NCBI RefSeq assembly: GCF_000145615.1
Contig: NC_014410.1
Location: 471,001-535,000 of the forward strand
Length of the DNA: 64,000 nucleotides
DNA from: Thermoanaerobacterium thermosaccharolyticum DSM 571
GTDB lineage: Bacteria > Bacillota > Thermoanaerobacteria > Thermoanaerobacterales > Thermoanaerobacteraceae
Direction: 5' to 3'
Both the position numbers and the translations under genes were made by a program. The notes below the pieces were generated by a model. It saw only the letters and a program-made list of their open reading frames with translations, had not been told where the DNA came from and did not search any database. Shown in pieces: positions 9,028-17,084 of the stretch (position 1 is its first letter; every line of letters starts with the position of its first letter).

Positions 9028-10854
9028 ATGTGTGGAATTGTTGGATATATTGGTGATGAACAGGCGACACCAATATTGATTGAAGGACTTAAAAAGCTTG
9101 AGTACAGGGGGTACGATTCTGCCGGTATAGCTGTCATAAACGACGGCAATATAAATATAAAAAAGGCAAAAGGCAGAATAAGTGAACTGGAAGAAGCACT
9201 TAAAAAAGACAATCTTTATGGTTCCATAGGAATAGGTCATACTAGATGGGCAACACATGGGGAACCATCTGATATAAATTCGCATCCACATTTGTCACAG
9301 TCCGGGATAATTGCCGTTGTTCATAACGGTATAATAGAAAATTATTTGCCATTAAAGAAAAGGCTGATAGAAGAAGGCTACACATTTAAATCAGAGACGG
9401 ATACAGAAGTTGTTGCAAATCTTCTTGAGTACTATTACAAGGGAGATATAGTAGAGGCCGTTATGAAAGTCCTCGATAGAATAGAAGGATCTTATGCGCT
9501 TGGTGTACTTTCAAAAGACCATCCAGATATGATAGTTGCTGCAAGAAAAGATGCTCCACTTATAGTTGGCCTTGGAGATGGTGAAAACTTTATTGCATCA
9601 GACGTACCAGCCATATTGAGACACACGAGAAAAGTGTACTTCCTTGATGATAAAGAAATTGCGATAATTAAGAAAGACAGTGTCAAGATAATAGATGCAT
9701 TTGGCAAAGATGTGCAGAAATCTGTATTTGAGGTAAAATGGGACGTTGAGTCGGCAGAAAAGAGCGGATATGAGCATTTCATGCTGAAAGAAATTCACGA
9801 ACAACCTAATGCCATAAAAGACACATTAAGAGGTAGGATAATAAATGATGGCGAAATTGTATTAGACAAGGTGAAAATAACAAAGGATGAGATTGACAAG
9901 ATTGAGAAAATATTTATTGTTGCGTGTGGAACTGCATATCATGCAGGTGTTGTCGGGAAATATGCTATAGAGAAATTTGCAAGAATACCTGTTGAAGTAG
10001 ATATAGCTTCAGAATTTAGATATAGAGAACCAATTATAAACGAAAGAACATTGACAATAGTAGTAAGTCAGTCAGGTGAAACAGCAGATACGATTGCGGC
10101 ACTTAAAGAGGCTAAAAAACATAATTCCCGAGTAATAGCAATCACAAACGTTGTGGGAAGCTCTATATCGAGAGAAGCAGACGATGTAATTTATACTTGG
10201 GCAGGGCCTGAGATTGCCGTTGCATCCACAAAGGCGTACACGACACAGTTAGTAGCTTTATATCTCATTGCATTAGATTTGGCATTGAAGAAGGGAACAA
10301 TTGAAAAAGAATATGCAAAACAAATCTGCGATGAATTAAAGAAACTTCCTGAGAGGGCAGAACGCATATTAAATTACAAAGATGAGCTTCAAGAATTTGC
10401 ATCAAATCATTTTAATACGAAAGACGTATTCTATTTGGGAAGAGGTCTTGACTACGCTGTCGCTATGGAAGGATCTTTAAAGCTTAAAGAAATATCATAT
10501 ATACATTCAGAAGCATACGCAGCAGGTGAATTAAAACATGGAACATTAGCATTGATCGAAAATGGCACATTAGTCATTGCACTGGCAACACAGGAACACC
10601 TTTTTGAGAAGATGCTTAGCAATATAAGAGAAGTAACAACAAGAGGCGGCTACGTACTTGCGTTCGCAATGGAAGGAAATAAGCAATTAGAAGGAATCGT
10701 CGAGAAAGTCATATATTTACCGAAGACGATGGAAGAAGTGGCTCCAATAATCACAGTAATACCGCTGCAGCTTTTAGCGTACTACATGGCAGTTGAAAAA
10801 GGATGCGATGTTGATAAACCTCGTAACCTTGCAAAAAGCGTAACCGTAGAATGA
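9028..10854 (+). CDS. glmS: Glucosamine-fructose-6-phosphate aminotransferase (isomerising)
   Basis: A 608-residue two-domain enzyme that makes glucosamine-6-phosphate from fructose-6-phosphate and glutamine. The N-terminal Cys2 nucleophile is in 'MCGIVGYIGDEQ', followed by 'GYDSAG' and 'GHTRWATHGEPS' of the glutaminase domain. Two SIS sugar-isomerase domains follow ('VSQSGETADT', 'ASTKAYTTQL'), ending with 'DKPRNLAKSVTVE', the usual GlmS tail. GAGAGGAG precedes the ATG. The last codons of glmS form the recognition site used by Tn7-type TnsD proteins, relevant to the island that starts just downstream. Confidence 0.97.
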   Translation: MCGIVGYIGDEQATPILIEGLKKLEYRGYDSAGIAVINDGNINIKKAKGRISELEEALKKDNLYGSIGIGHTRWATHGEPSDINSHPHLSQSGIIAVVHNGIIENYLPLKKRLIEEGYTFKSETDTEVVANLLEYYYKGDIVEAVMKVLDRIEGSYALGVLSKDHPDMIVAARKDAPLIVGLGDGENFIASDVPAILRHTRKVYFLDDKEIAIIKKDSVKIIDAFGKDVQKSVFEVKWDVESAEKSGYEHFMLKEIHEQPNAIKDTLRGRIINDGEIVLDKVKITKDEIDKIEKIFIVACGTAYHAGVVGKYAIEKFARIPVEVDIASEFRYREPIINERTLTIVVSQSGETADTIAALKEAKKHNSRVIAITNVVGSSISREADDVIYTWAGPEIAVASTKAYTTQLVALYLIALDLALKKGTIEKEYAKQICDELKKLPERAERILNYKDELQEFASNHFNTKDVFYLGRGLDYAVAMEGSLKLKEISYIHSEAYAAGELKHGTLALIENGTLVIALATQEHLFEKMLSNIREVTTRGGYVLAFAMEGNKQLEGIVEKVIYLPKTMEEVAPIITVIPLQLLAYYMAVEKGCDVDKPRNLAKSVTVE

Positions 10855-10870
10855 CACATGGGAACGGTTC

Positions 10871-10944
10871 TGTTGTTTCTATATAACTAAAATAAACTCC
10901 ACTCCATAATAATAAAGTTGACTCTATAAAAATAAAGTTCATTG
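10871..10944 (+). mobile_element. Putative Tn7-like transposon end beside glmS
   Basis: Sixteen bases after the glmS stop the sequence runs TGTTGTTTC and then two tandem 20-base repeats, 10902-10921 and 10922-10941, that match at 17 of 20 positions (consensus CTCYATAAWAATAAAGTTSA). A weaker related copy precedes them near 10877-10896. Terminal TGT plus adjacent about 20-base repeats is how Tn7-type ends with TnsB sites look, and the site is the standard Tn7 target. The assignment is inferred; no target duplication or matching opposite end was found. Confidence 0.55.
10880..10929 (+). repeat. 50-bp direct repeat, left copy
   Basis: This segment recurs at 38132-38181 in the same orientation with three mismatches. 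The two copies bracket about 27.2 kb of accessory DNA. Confidence 0.85.
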
Positions 10945-10950
10945 CATAAT

Positions 10951-11000
10951 CCCGTAGCAGATGCAGGATAACTCCTGATTTGCTGCGGGGTTTGCTTTTT
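10951..11000 (+). terminator. Intrinsic terminator downstream of glmS, inside the island end
   Basis: CCCGTAGCA pairs with TGCTGCGGG (one G-U pair), followed by a T-rich tract at 10990-11000. It lies after the putative transposon end, so it may shield the island from glmS transcription as well as end the glmS message. Confidence 0.75.
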
Positions 11001-11013
11001 GGGAGGGTAGACA

Positions 11014-11039
11014 GGGATAAGGTGTAAGGGTTAAGGGAT
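11014..11039 (+). repeat. GGGATAAGG-type repeat, copy 1
   Basis: A 26-base G/A-rich tract with 23 of 26 positions identical to 33250-33275. Both copies lie a similar distance inside an end-like sequence. Confidence 0.6.
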
Positions 11040-11107
11040 TAAATTTATTATTAGAATTTTGATTGATGGCGAATTAAAATTAAACCAATGAATTTTTATC
11101 AAACCAC

Positions 11108-11136
11108 TTGACATCAGTTTAGCACTGTTGTAAAAT
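11108..11136 (+). promoter_or_regulatory. Strong sigma-A promoter for the gene at 11193
   Basis: TTGACA at 11108-11113, a 17-base spacer, and TAAAAT at 11131-11136. It lies about 57 bases before the start codon. Confidence 0.8.
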
Positions 11137-11192
11137 GGATGTAGAATAAACCACTGAATTCAAAATATCATTTATGAATGGAGGAGTTGTGT

Positions 11193-11651
11193 ATGTTTAA
11201 TGAAAACATTGAGTTTTATGCTACTCTTGCGAGACCGAAAGCAGGTGTAAGGTTTGATGCTGGAAATGAGTTTGCTAATGATTTGGAAGATGCGGTGAGG
11301 GAAGCAAATGATGAGTGGAGTGGTGACCGAATGTTTGAGATAATTGAGTATAATGGAATATCTGTAAAGATGGCGTATCGAGCATTAGACCCAATCCGTG
11401 GGGAGAGGACATTGACAAGATATCTTCAAAAGATATCGCAAATATTGGCATATGACAAACAATGGAATGAAAAAGCAACGAGAAAGAAGGGAACGATTTT
11501 TACTGTACAGATTATTAGCAGCCCTAATCAGAAAGATATTAAGACTGGTACAAAAAGTGAAGATATACTTGACGAGGAACCGACAACAAAAGAACTTTTA
11601 AAGCAGATATTGGAGGTTCTCACAGATATAAAAGAAGAGATTAAAAAGTAA
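11193..11651 (+). CDS. Hypothetical protein, first gene of the island
   Basis: A 152-residue soluble protein that I do not recognise. It begins 'MFNENIEFYATLARPKAG', has a mixed alpha/beta core and an acidic linker, and ends with a charged helix ('LLKQILEVLTDIKEEIKK') suited to coiled-coil contact. GGAGGAG lies 6 bases before ATG 11193; the ATG at 11178 would put that site inside the gene. It has its own promoter and terminator, so it is a single-gene unit between the glmS-side end and BREX. A regulatory or defence role is possible from position only. Confidence 0.7.
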   Translation: MFNENIEFYATLARPKAGVRFDAGNEFANDLEDAVREANDEWSGDRMFEIIEYNGISVKMAYRALDPIRGERTLTRYLQKISQILAYDKQWNEKATRKKGTIFTVQIISSPNQKDIKTGTKSEDILDEEPTTKELLKQILEVLTDIKEEIKK

Positions 11652-11748
11652 TATCTTAGAAATACTTGGGCTTCTGTTGTTGTCTATGTTTTATAATGTC
11701 TGATGAATGAAAATAAGGTTTAAAAAATTAAAAAATCGCTGGTGATTC

Positions 11749-11796
11749 CCCGTGAGGTGTTTACAGGAGTAATCATGTGAACCTTCACGGTTTTTT
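11749..11796 (+). terminator. Intrinsic terminator after the 11193 gene
   Basis: CCGTGAGGT pairs with ACCTTCACGG (one bulged base), followed by six T. Confidence 0.75.
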
Positions 11797-12048
11797 ACAT
11801 CCTTAGAATACCTGCAGATATAATTAACCTTATCCTAATTCAACAGCAGAACTTTATCATGAGTACATGCCATAAAATAAGGTAGTTTGAAAATAATAAA
11901 TTATTTATGTAAATGAAACCAATTATAATGGAAAAGGTACTTATGAAAATAGAATTTAATGTATAATGGTAATAGAATACGATTAAGAAATGATAGAACA
12001 TTATGTGGAAAAGTATTACCATATTTTAATTTGGGGAGGAAAAATAAA

Positions 12049-12207
12049 ATGGATAATGGGATAATGAATAAATGCTGCTGTGGCAGCAAATCTCAATCAA
12101 CATATAAAATAGAAAATGACAATACATGTCCTGTGTGTAAAACATCAGGAATCAAAGTAAAAAATATTACGGTAAAGCATAATTATAGTACACTTTGCAG
12201 GTTATAG
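12049..12207 (+). pseudogene. Truncated CopZ-type zinc-binding domain
   Basis: Fifty-two codons starting at ATG 12049 with GGGGAGG 9 bases upstream. The sequence 'MNKCCCGSKS' and 'DNTCPVCKTSGIKVKNITVKH' resembles the Cys-rich N-terminal domain of clostridial CopZ-like copper-chaperone/ferredoxin proteins. Family members continue for roughly 90 more residues, but here the frame turns to 'NYSTLCRL' and stops. It is best read as a gene remnant, although the start signals remain and a short Cys-rich peptide could still be made. Confidence 0.5.
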
Positions 12208-12233
12208 GCATATTACAATTTTACCATTTAATC

Positions 12234-12261
12234 TGTACAAAATTTATTTTAATGATATAAT
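12234..12261 (+). promoter_or_regulatory. Putative promoter of the BREX operon
   Basis: TATAAT at 12256-12261 is a perfect -10; TGTACA at 12234-12239 is a 4-of-6 match to -35 with 16 bases spacing. It lies 36 bases before brxA and no other promoter is obvious until after brxL. Confidence 0.55.
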
Positions 12262-12297
12262 GATAGTATAAAAAGTGGACCAGAAAGAAGGAAAAGT

Positions 12298-12903
12298 ATG
12301 GCTGATGAGTTAGAATATAAATCCACAATTAAATCAAGACCGTTTCTTTTCAGGGAAACAAAAAAGGCTGCAGAACTTATAAATAAAGGGCTTAAGGAAT
12401 TTGAGATAAAAAATAAAGCGAAAAACGATAACATATTTCAGGTGAATACAGAAACAAGAAGAAGTGAAATTGCGTCAACTGTGATGCGAAGGTTAAAGGC
12501 ACTCGATGATTTTTTGATTGATAAATTGGCAAATGGAGAAATCGATACGAGTAAACAAATAGTTGTCTATGCCATTATGAAAACAGACCGATTGTTCTTT
12601 GAATTTATGTATGAGGTGTTTAGAGAGAAGATACTGCTTCGGGATTTTACCTTGCAGGACAAGGATTTTAATATATTTTTTGACAGAAAAAAGGAACAAA
12701 GTGAAAGGGTGGCCTCATGGGATGATTATACCTTCTATAAGTTAAAGCAGGTATATATTCGCATCTTGTTTGAGGCTGGTTTTATAAAAAATCAAAAAAA
12801 TGATAGAGAGATTACCAGGCCAATTGTTGAAGAGGATGTAGCATATCATCTTAAAGAAATTGGAGATACAAAATACCTTAATGCACTGACAGGGGAGATG
12901 TAA
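12298..12903 (+). CDS. brxA: BREX protein BrxA (DUF1819)
   Basis: A 201-residue protein with the BrxA fold signature: N-terminal 'STIKSRPFLFRETKKAAEL' and C-terminal 'EAGFIKNQKNDREITRPIV'. BrxA is a small DNA-binding protein of BREX phage exclusion and is always the first or second gene. AGAAGGAAAA precedes the ATG. Its TAA abuts the brxB ATG with no gap. The gene order that follows, brxB-brxC-pglX-pglZ-brxL, is exactly type 1 BREX, which makes the assignment safe. Confidence 0.93.
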   Translation: MADELEYKSTIKSRPFLFRETKKAAELINKGLKEFEIKNKAKNDNIFQVNTETRRSEIASTVMRRLKALDDFLIDKLANGEIDTSKQIVVYAIMKTDRLFFEFMYEVFREKILLRDFTLQDKDFNIFFDRKKEQSERVASWDDYTFYKLKQVYIRILFEAGFIKNQKNDREITRPIVEEDVAYHLKEIGDTKYLNALTGEM

Positions 12904-13488
12904 ATGAAAACCATTTATGACAGGTTAGATGAAATAATGCAGCGTATAACGAAAGAGTCTTTCAGGGAAAATACAGGTCTCGGAAATGAAGTCGGGTATT
13001 ACATATTCGATTATGAACCCAAATATGAAATGCTTGTTAGAGATTACGTGCAGTTTCTCAAACAAAAAATCAATGGGGGAAACTACGGCTTTACTATAAA
13101 AGAATTTGACCTGTATGAAATAATGCTGGAACTTCTTGAGACAAAAGGTTATCTTGAGAAGAACTTTAAGATGGAGCAGGATAAGGGAAGTGAGTTTGTA
13201 TTTAACGCTACGAAAAAGGCATTAAGGCTTACAGAGAAGAACGACCTTATTATCCAGTATATCAGGGATAGGGTCAAAAAAGGCGACGTAGTATTTATCA
13301 CTGGCGTGGGAAAGGTATGGCCGATTATCCGCTCGCATACGGTGCTAAATAATCTTCATCAGGTTTTGGATGAAGTTCCAGTAGTTATGTTCTTTCCAGG
13401 AGTATACGACGGACTTGAACTGGTGCTGTTTGAAGAAATAAAAGACGACAATTACTATAGAGCCTTCAAACTTGTAGAAAGATATTGA
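12904..13488 (+). CDS. brxB: BREX protein BrxB (DUF1788)
   Basis: A 194-residue DUF1788 protein beginning 'MKTIYDRLDEIMQRITKES'. The conserved region 'FITGVGKVWPIIRSHTVLN' followed by 'VPVVMFFPGVYDG' is typical of BrxB. Its role in type 1 BREX is as a partner of PglZ/BrxC, with no known enzyme activity. The start codon directly follows the brxA stop and its ribosome site (GGGGAGATG) lies inside brxA, so the two are translationally coupled. Confidence 0.93.
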   Translation: MKTIYDRLDEIMQRITKESFRENTGLGNEVGYYIFDYEPKYEMLVRDYVQFLKQKINGGNYGFTIKEFDLYEIMLELLETKGYLEKNFKMEQDKGSEFVFNATKKALRLTEKNDLIIQYIRDRVKKGDVVFITGVGKVWPIIRSHTVLNNLHQVLDEVPVVMFFPGVYDGLELVLFEEIKDDNYYRAFKLVERY

Positions 13489-13509
13489 TTTGTCAAGGGG
13501 GATGTACAT

Positions 13510-16500
13510 ATGCGTATAAAAGAAATGTTTTATAAACCAATAGACAGGGATATCAAGGGAGTTATTAAGGTTGGCCAGGGCGATGACAGCAATGTATACC
13601 AGGAGCTTGAAGAATATGTCGTCACAAGGGAACTGGCAAAGCACTTTAACGATTTTTTTGAAGCATATAAAAAGAGTATTGTAGGTACTACCGACAAAAT
13701 GGGGGTATGGATTTCTGGATTTTTTGGAAGCGGTAAATCCCACTTTCTCAAAATACTCTCTTATCTCCTTGAAAACAAAGAAGTCAATGGAAAGAAGGCA
13801 ATTGAATACTTCAAAGACAAAATCCAGGACAGTATGGTTCTGGCCGATATGAAATTGGCAGGGGATACGTCTGCCGATGTGATTCTCTTTAACATCGATT
13901 CCAAGAGCGATTCTGACTCTAAGGCCAACAAGGATGCCATTGTCAAAGTGTTCAATAAGGTATTTAACGAAATGCAGGGTTTTTGCGGTTCCATGCCGTG
14001 GATAGCAGACTTAGAGCGACAAATGGTAATGGATGGCGTTTATGAGGATTTTAAAAAAACATTCAAAGAAATATCGGGAAGAGAGTGGCAAGATGCAAGG
14101 GAAGATTTTTACTATGAGGAAGATGCCATTGTTGAAGCCCTTTCAAAGAGTACCAAAATGAGTATCGAGGCAGCGCGGAACTGGTATGCGAAAGCCGAGG
14201 AAAATTATACATTAAGCGTTGAGAAGTTTGCCAGAAGGGTAAGGGAGTATATTGAAAGGAAAGGAAAAAACCATCATGTTATTTTCCTGGTAGACGAAAT
14301 CGGACAATATATCGGAGATAACTCCCAGTTGATGCTCAATCTCCAAACCGTTGTTGAGGATCTGGGAACGGAATGCGGCGGCAAGGCCTGGGTCATTGTG
14401 ACAAGCCAGCAGGATATTGACTCTGTTACAAAAGTAAAAGGCAATGACTTTTCAAAGATACAGGGTAGGTTTAATACTCGTTTAAGCCTTTCCAGCGCCA
14501 ATGTTGATGAGGTAATCAGAAAAAGGATACTTCTTAAAAACGATGTGGCGAAGGATACATTAAAACTCCTTTATGAGAATAAAAATGCCATACTTAAAAA
14601 CCTTATTACCTTTTCAGCAGACACTCCAGAGAAAAAGATATATAAAGACAGTGAGGATTTTGTAGAGTGCTATCCATTTATACCATATCAGTTTAATCTA
14701 TTGCAGCAAGTATTGACTTCTATTAGGATACATGGTGCGTCAGGCAAGCATCTGGCAGAAGGTGAGCGTTCTATGATTAGTTCCTTCCAGGAATCTGCTA
14801 TCAAATATATGAACCATGAAGAAGGAGCCCTCATACCCTTTTCAGCCTTTTATGACACCATTGAAGCCTTCCTTGATTCTAATATAAGGACGGTTATTAT
14901 CCATGCTCAGGAGAACGGAAATCTGAATGACTTTGATGTAGAACTTTTGAAAGTTCTTTTTATGATTAAATATGTTAAGGAAATACCTGCAAATATAGAA
15001 AATCTGGCTACCCTTATGGTAAGCCATATTGACGAAGATAAGATAGACCTTAAAAAGAAAATAGAGGATTCTCTAAAGAGACTGATAAAGGAAACACTTG
15101 TTCAAAAAAACGGGGACCAATATATCTTTCTTACCCATGAGGAACAGGATATCAACAGAGAGATAAAGAATATCAGTGTAGATTTGGGAGAGGTTATACA
15201 GAAAGTATCTGAAATCATCTTTGAAGAAATCTATATCGATAAAAAGTATAAATATTCCTCAAGATACAACTTTAGTTTTAACCAGGTTGTAGACGATAGA
15301 TTCTTCAGGGGCAATCAAGGAAATGACATAGGCCTTAAAATTATTACCCCCTATTATGATACGGGAGTAGAACTTACAGATAATGAACTTAAACTAATGT
15401 CTGCAAGGGAAAACAACTTAATTGTTAAACTTCCCAATGATACTGCTTTTCTCGACGAAATGGAGGAAGTATTGAAAATTGAAACCTTCCTGCGTAGAAA
15501 GGGAGGCACTTCCCTTACTCAGAAAATTGAAGAAATCAAGGATAGAAAAAGAAGGGAACTGGTAGAACGTAAGGAGAGGGTAAAATTTCTTCTGATCGAA
15601 GCCATCAGGAATGCGGATATGTATGCCAATTCCCAGAGGCTTGAAATTAAGGAAAAGCATCCTGTTGATAGGATAAATGACGGCTTTAAGGTGCTTATCG
15701 AAGGGATTTATACGAAACTTGGCTATATTACCTACTTTACCACCACTAAGGACTTGTACGATATATTTGCCGATAATGAACAGATTGCATTAAATGGTGT
15801 GGAATCCCCAAATAAACTTGCCCTTGATGAAATGGCAGGCTATATAGAAAGAAATACTACAAGAAGTATACCTGTGACCATGAAAACAATCCTTGGCATA
15901 TATGGAAAAGCCCCTTATGGATGGCTTGAGGAGGATATTGAATGGCTGGTTGCCAAACTATTTAAGGCACAGGAAGTGAAACTGCAATTAAACAGCCAGT
16001 ACCTCGATGTTCAGGACAGGGAGATTGTCAAATACCTGACTAAGAGGGATTATGCCGACAGGCTCCTTATTGAAAAAAGGATAAAGGTACCTGCACACCA
16101 GATTAACAATGCCAGAGAACTGTGCAAGGAACTGTTCAATATTACTGCTGTCCCTTCTGATGAGGACGGACTCATGAAGAGGTTCAAAGACCTGGCAAGG
16201 GATGAAATAGCAAAAATAAATGAATTGCTAGTGTACTACAAACAGTCCAAATACCCTGGACAGGATATTTTACAGGAAGGTAAGGAAGCTTTGGAGAAGA
16301 TTTGTAAAATCCATGATGCCAGGGAGTTTTACGATGAACTTCAAAGAGAGAAAGATGTACTGCTGGACTATGCCGATGATTCCATAGATGTTAAGAAGTT
16401 TTTTGGCAGCAACCAGAAGGAGTTCTTTGATAAGGCTGTCCACAAGATAAATGTGTACAACAGCAACAAGACCTATGTATTGGACAAGGAAGTCATAGAC

Positions 16501-17070
16501 CTTATTGAACAGATGAAAAAGATTGTAGAAAGCAAGGAGCCGTATTCCGATATCCATAAACTGCCCAGCCTTATAGATAAATTTGTAGCCAGGTTTACAG
16601 AACTTCTGGAAGAGGAATGCAAGCCTGTAAGGCAGGTAATAGAGAGTGATTATAACAAGGTTCTTGAGGAATTGAACAAGTACGAATTCAAATCTGAACT
16701 TTTTGACAGGTTCAAAGGTAGATTTGATGATCTTTTAAGCAGGCTGGACCACGCCAATAACTTCTACGAAGCCATAGCAATGAAAGAGGAAAGCGACAGG
16801 CTCAAGTTAAGGTGCTTTGATGAAATTGCTGCGGAAATCGCAAAAAGGAAGCCTGTCGAACCTCAAATAACACATGAAGAACCAGGTAAGCCAACAGTTG
16901 TAAAAGATCCGCCAAAGCAGTATAAGAAAACAGTAAATATCAGTATTGCCAATATCCTGCATGGAGCAAAAAGCATTGAAAGTGAATCGGACATAGAGGA
17001 TGTTGTAAATGAAATAAGGAACAGGTTAAAAAGCGAGTTAAAAGATGGCGTCATTATTAAACTTGTATAA
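13510..17070 (+). CDS. brxC: BREX ATPase BrxC
   Basis: A 1186-residue AAA-type ATPase, the usual length for BrxC. Walker A is 'GFFGSGKSHFLK' at about residues 70-81; a Walker B-like 'HVIFLVDEIGQYIG' lies near residue 256. The C-terminal half is long, helical and charged, likely coiled coil, ending with a proline-rich linker and 'NIANILHGAKSI'. BrxC is needed for both phage exclusion and host methylation in type 1 BREX. AAGGGGGATG precedes the start. Confidence 0.95.
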   Translation: MRIKEMFYKPIDRDIKGVIKVGQGDDSNVYQELEEYVVTRELAKHFNDFFEAYKKSIVGTTDKMGVWISGFFGSGKSHFLKILSYLLENKEVNGKKAIEYFKDKIQDSMVLADMKLAGDTSADVILFNIDSKSDSDSKANKDAIVKVFNKVFNEMQGFCGSMPWIADLERQMVMDGVYEDFKKTFKEISGREWQDAREDFYYEEDAIVEALSKSTKMSIEAARNWYAKAEENYTLSVEKFARRVREYIERKGKNHHVIFLVDEIGQYIGDNSQLMLNLQTVVEDLGTECGGKAWVIVTSQQDIDSVTKVKGNDFSKIQGRFNTRLSLSSANVDEVIRKRILLKNDVAKDTLKLLYENKNAILKNLITFSADTPEKKIYKDSEDFVECYPFIPYQFNLLQQVLTSIRIHGASGKHLAEGERSMISSFQESAIKYMNHEEGALIPFSAFYDTIEAFLDSNIRTVIIHAQENGNLNDFDVELLKVLFMIKYVKEIPANIENLATLMVSHIDEDKIDLKKKIEDSLKRLIKETLVQKNGDQYIFLTHEEQDINREIKNISVDLGEVIQKVSEIIFEEIYIDKKYKYSSRYNFSFNQVVDDRFFRGNQGNDIGLKIITPYYDTGVELTDNELKLMSARENNLIVKLPNDTAFLDEMEEVLKIETFLRRKGGTSLTQKIEEIKDRKRRELVERKERVKFLLIEAIRNADMYANSQRLEIKEKHPVDRINDGFKVLIEGIYTKLGYITYFTTTKDLYDIFADNEQIALNGVESPNKLALDEMAGYIERNTTRSIPVTMKTILGIYGKAPYGWLEEDIEWLVAKLFKAQEVKLQLNSQYLDVQDREIVKYLTKRDYADRLLIEKRIKVPAHQINNARELCKELFNITAVPSDEDGLMKRFKDLARDEIAKINELLVYYKQSKYPGQDILQEGKEALEKICKIHDAREFYDELQREKDVLLDYADDSIDVKKFFGSNQKEFFDKAVHKINVYNSNKTYVLDKEVIDLIEQMKKIVESKEPYSDIHKLPSLIDKFVARFTELLEEECKPVRQVIESDYNKVLEELNKYEFKSELFDRFKGRFDDLLSRLDHANNFYEAIAMKEESDRLKLRCFDEIAAEIAKRKPVEPQITHEEPGKPTVVKDPPKQYKKTVNISIANILHGAKSIESESDIEDVVNEIRNRLKSELKDGVIIKLV

Positions 17071-17084
17071 ATGGAGGCAGTGAC

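Noticed and set aside
12049-12207. Functional short copper chaperone
   Set aside because: The family's conserved remainder is missing after TVKH, so a truncated remnant is the simpler reading.
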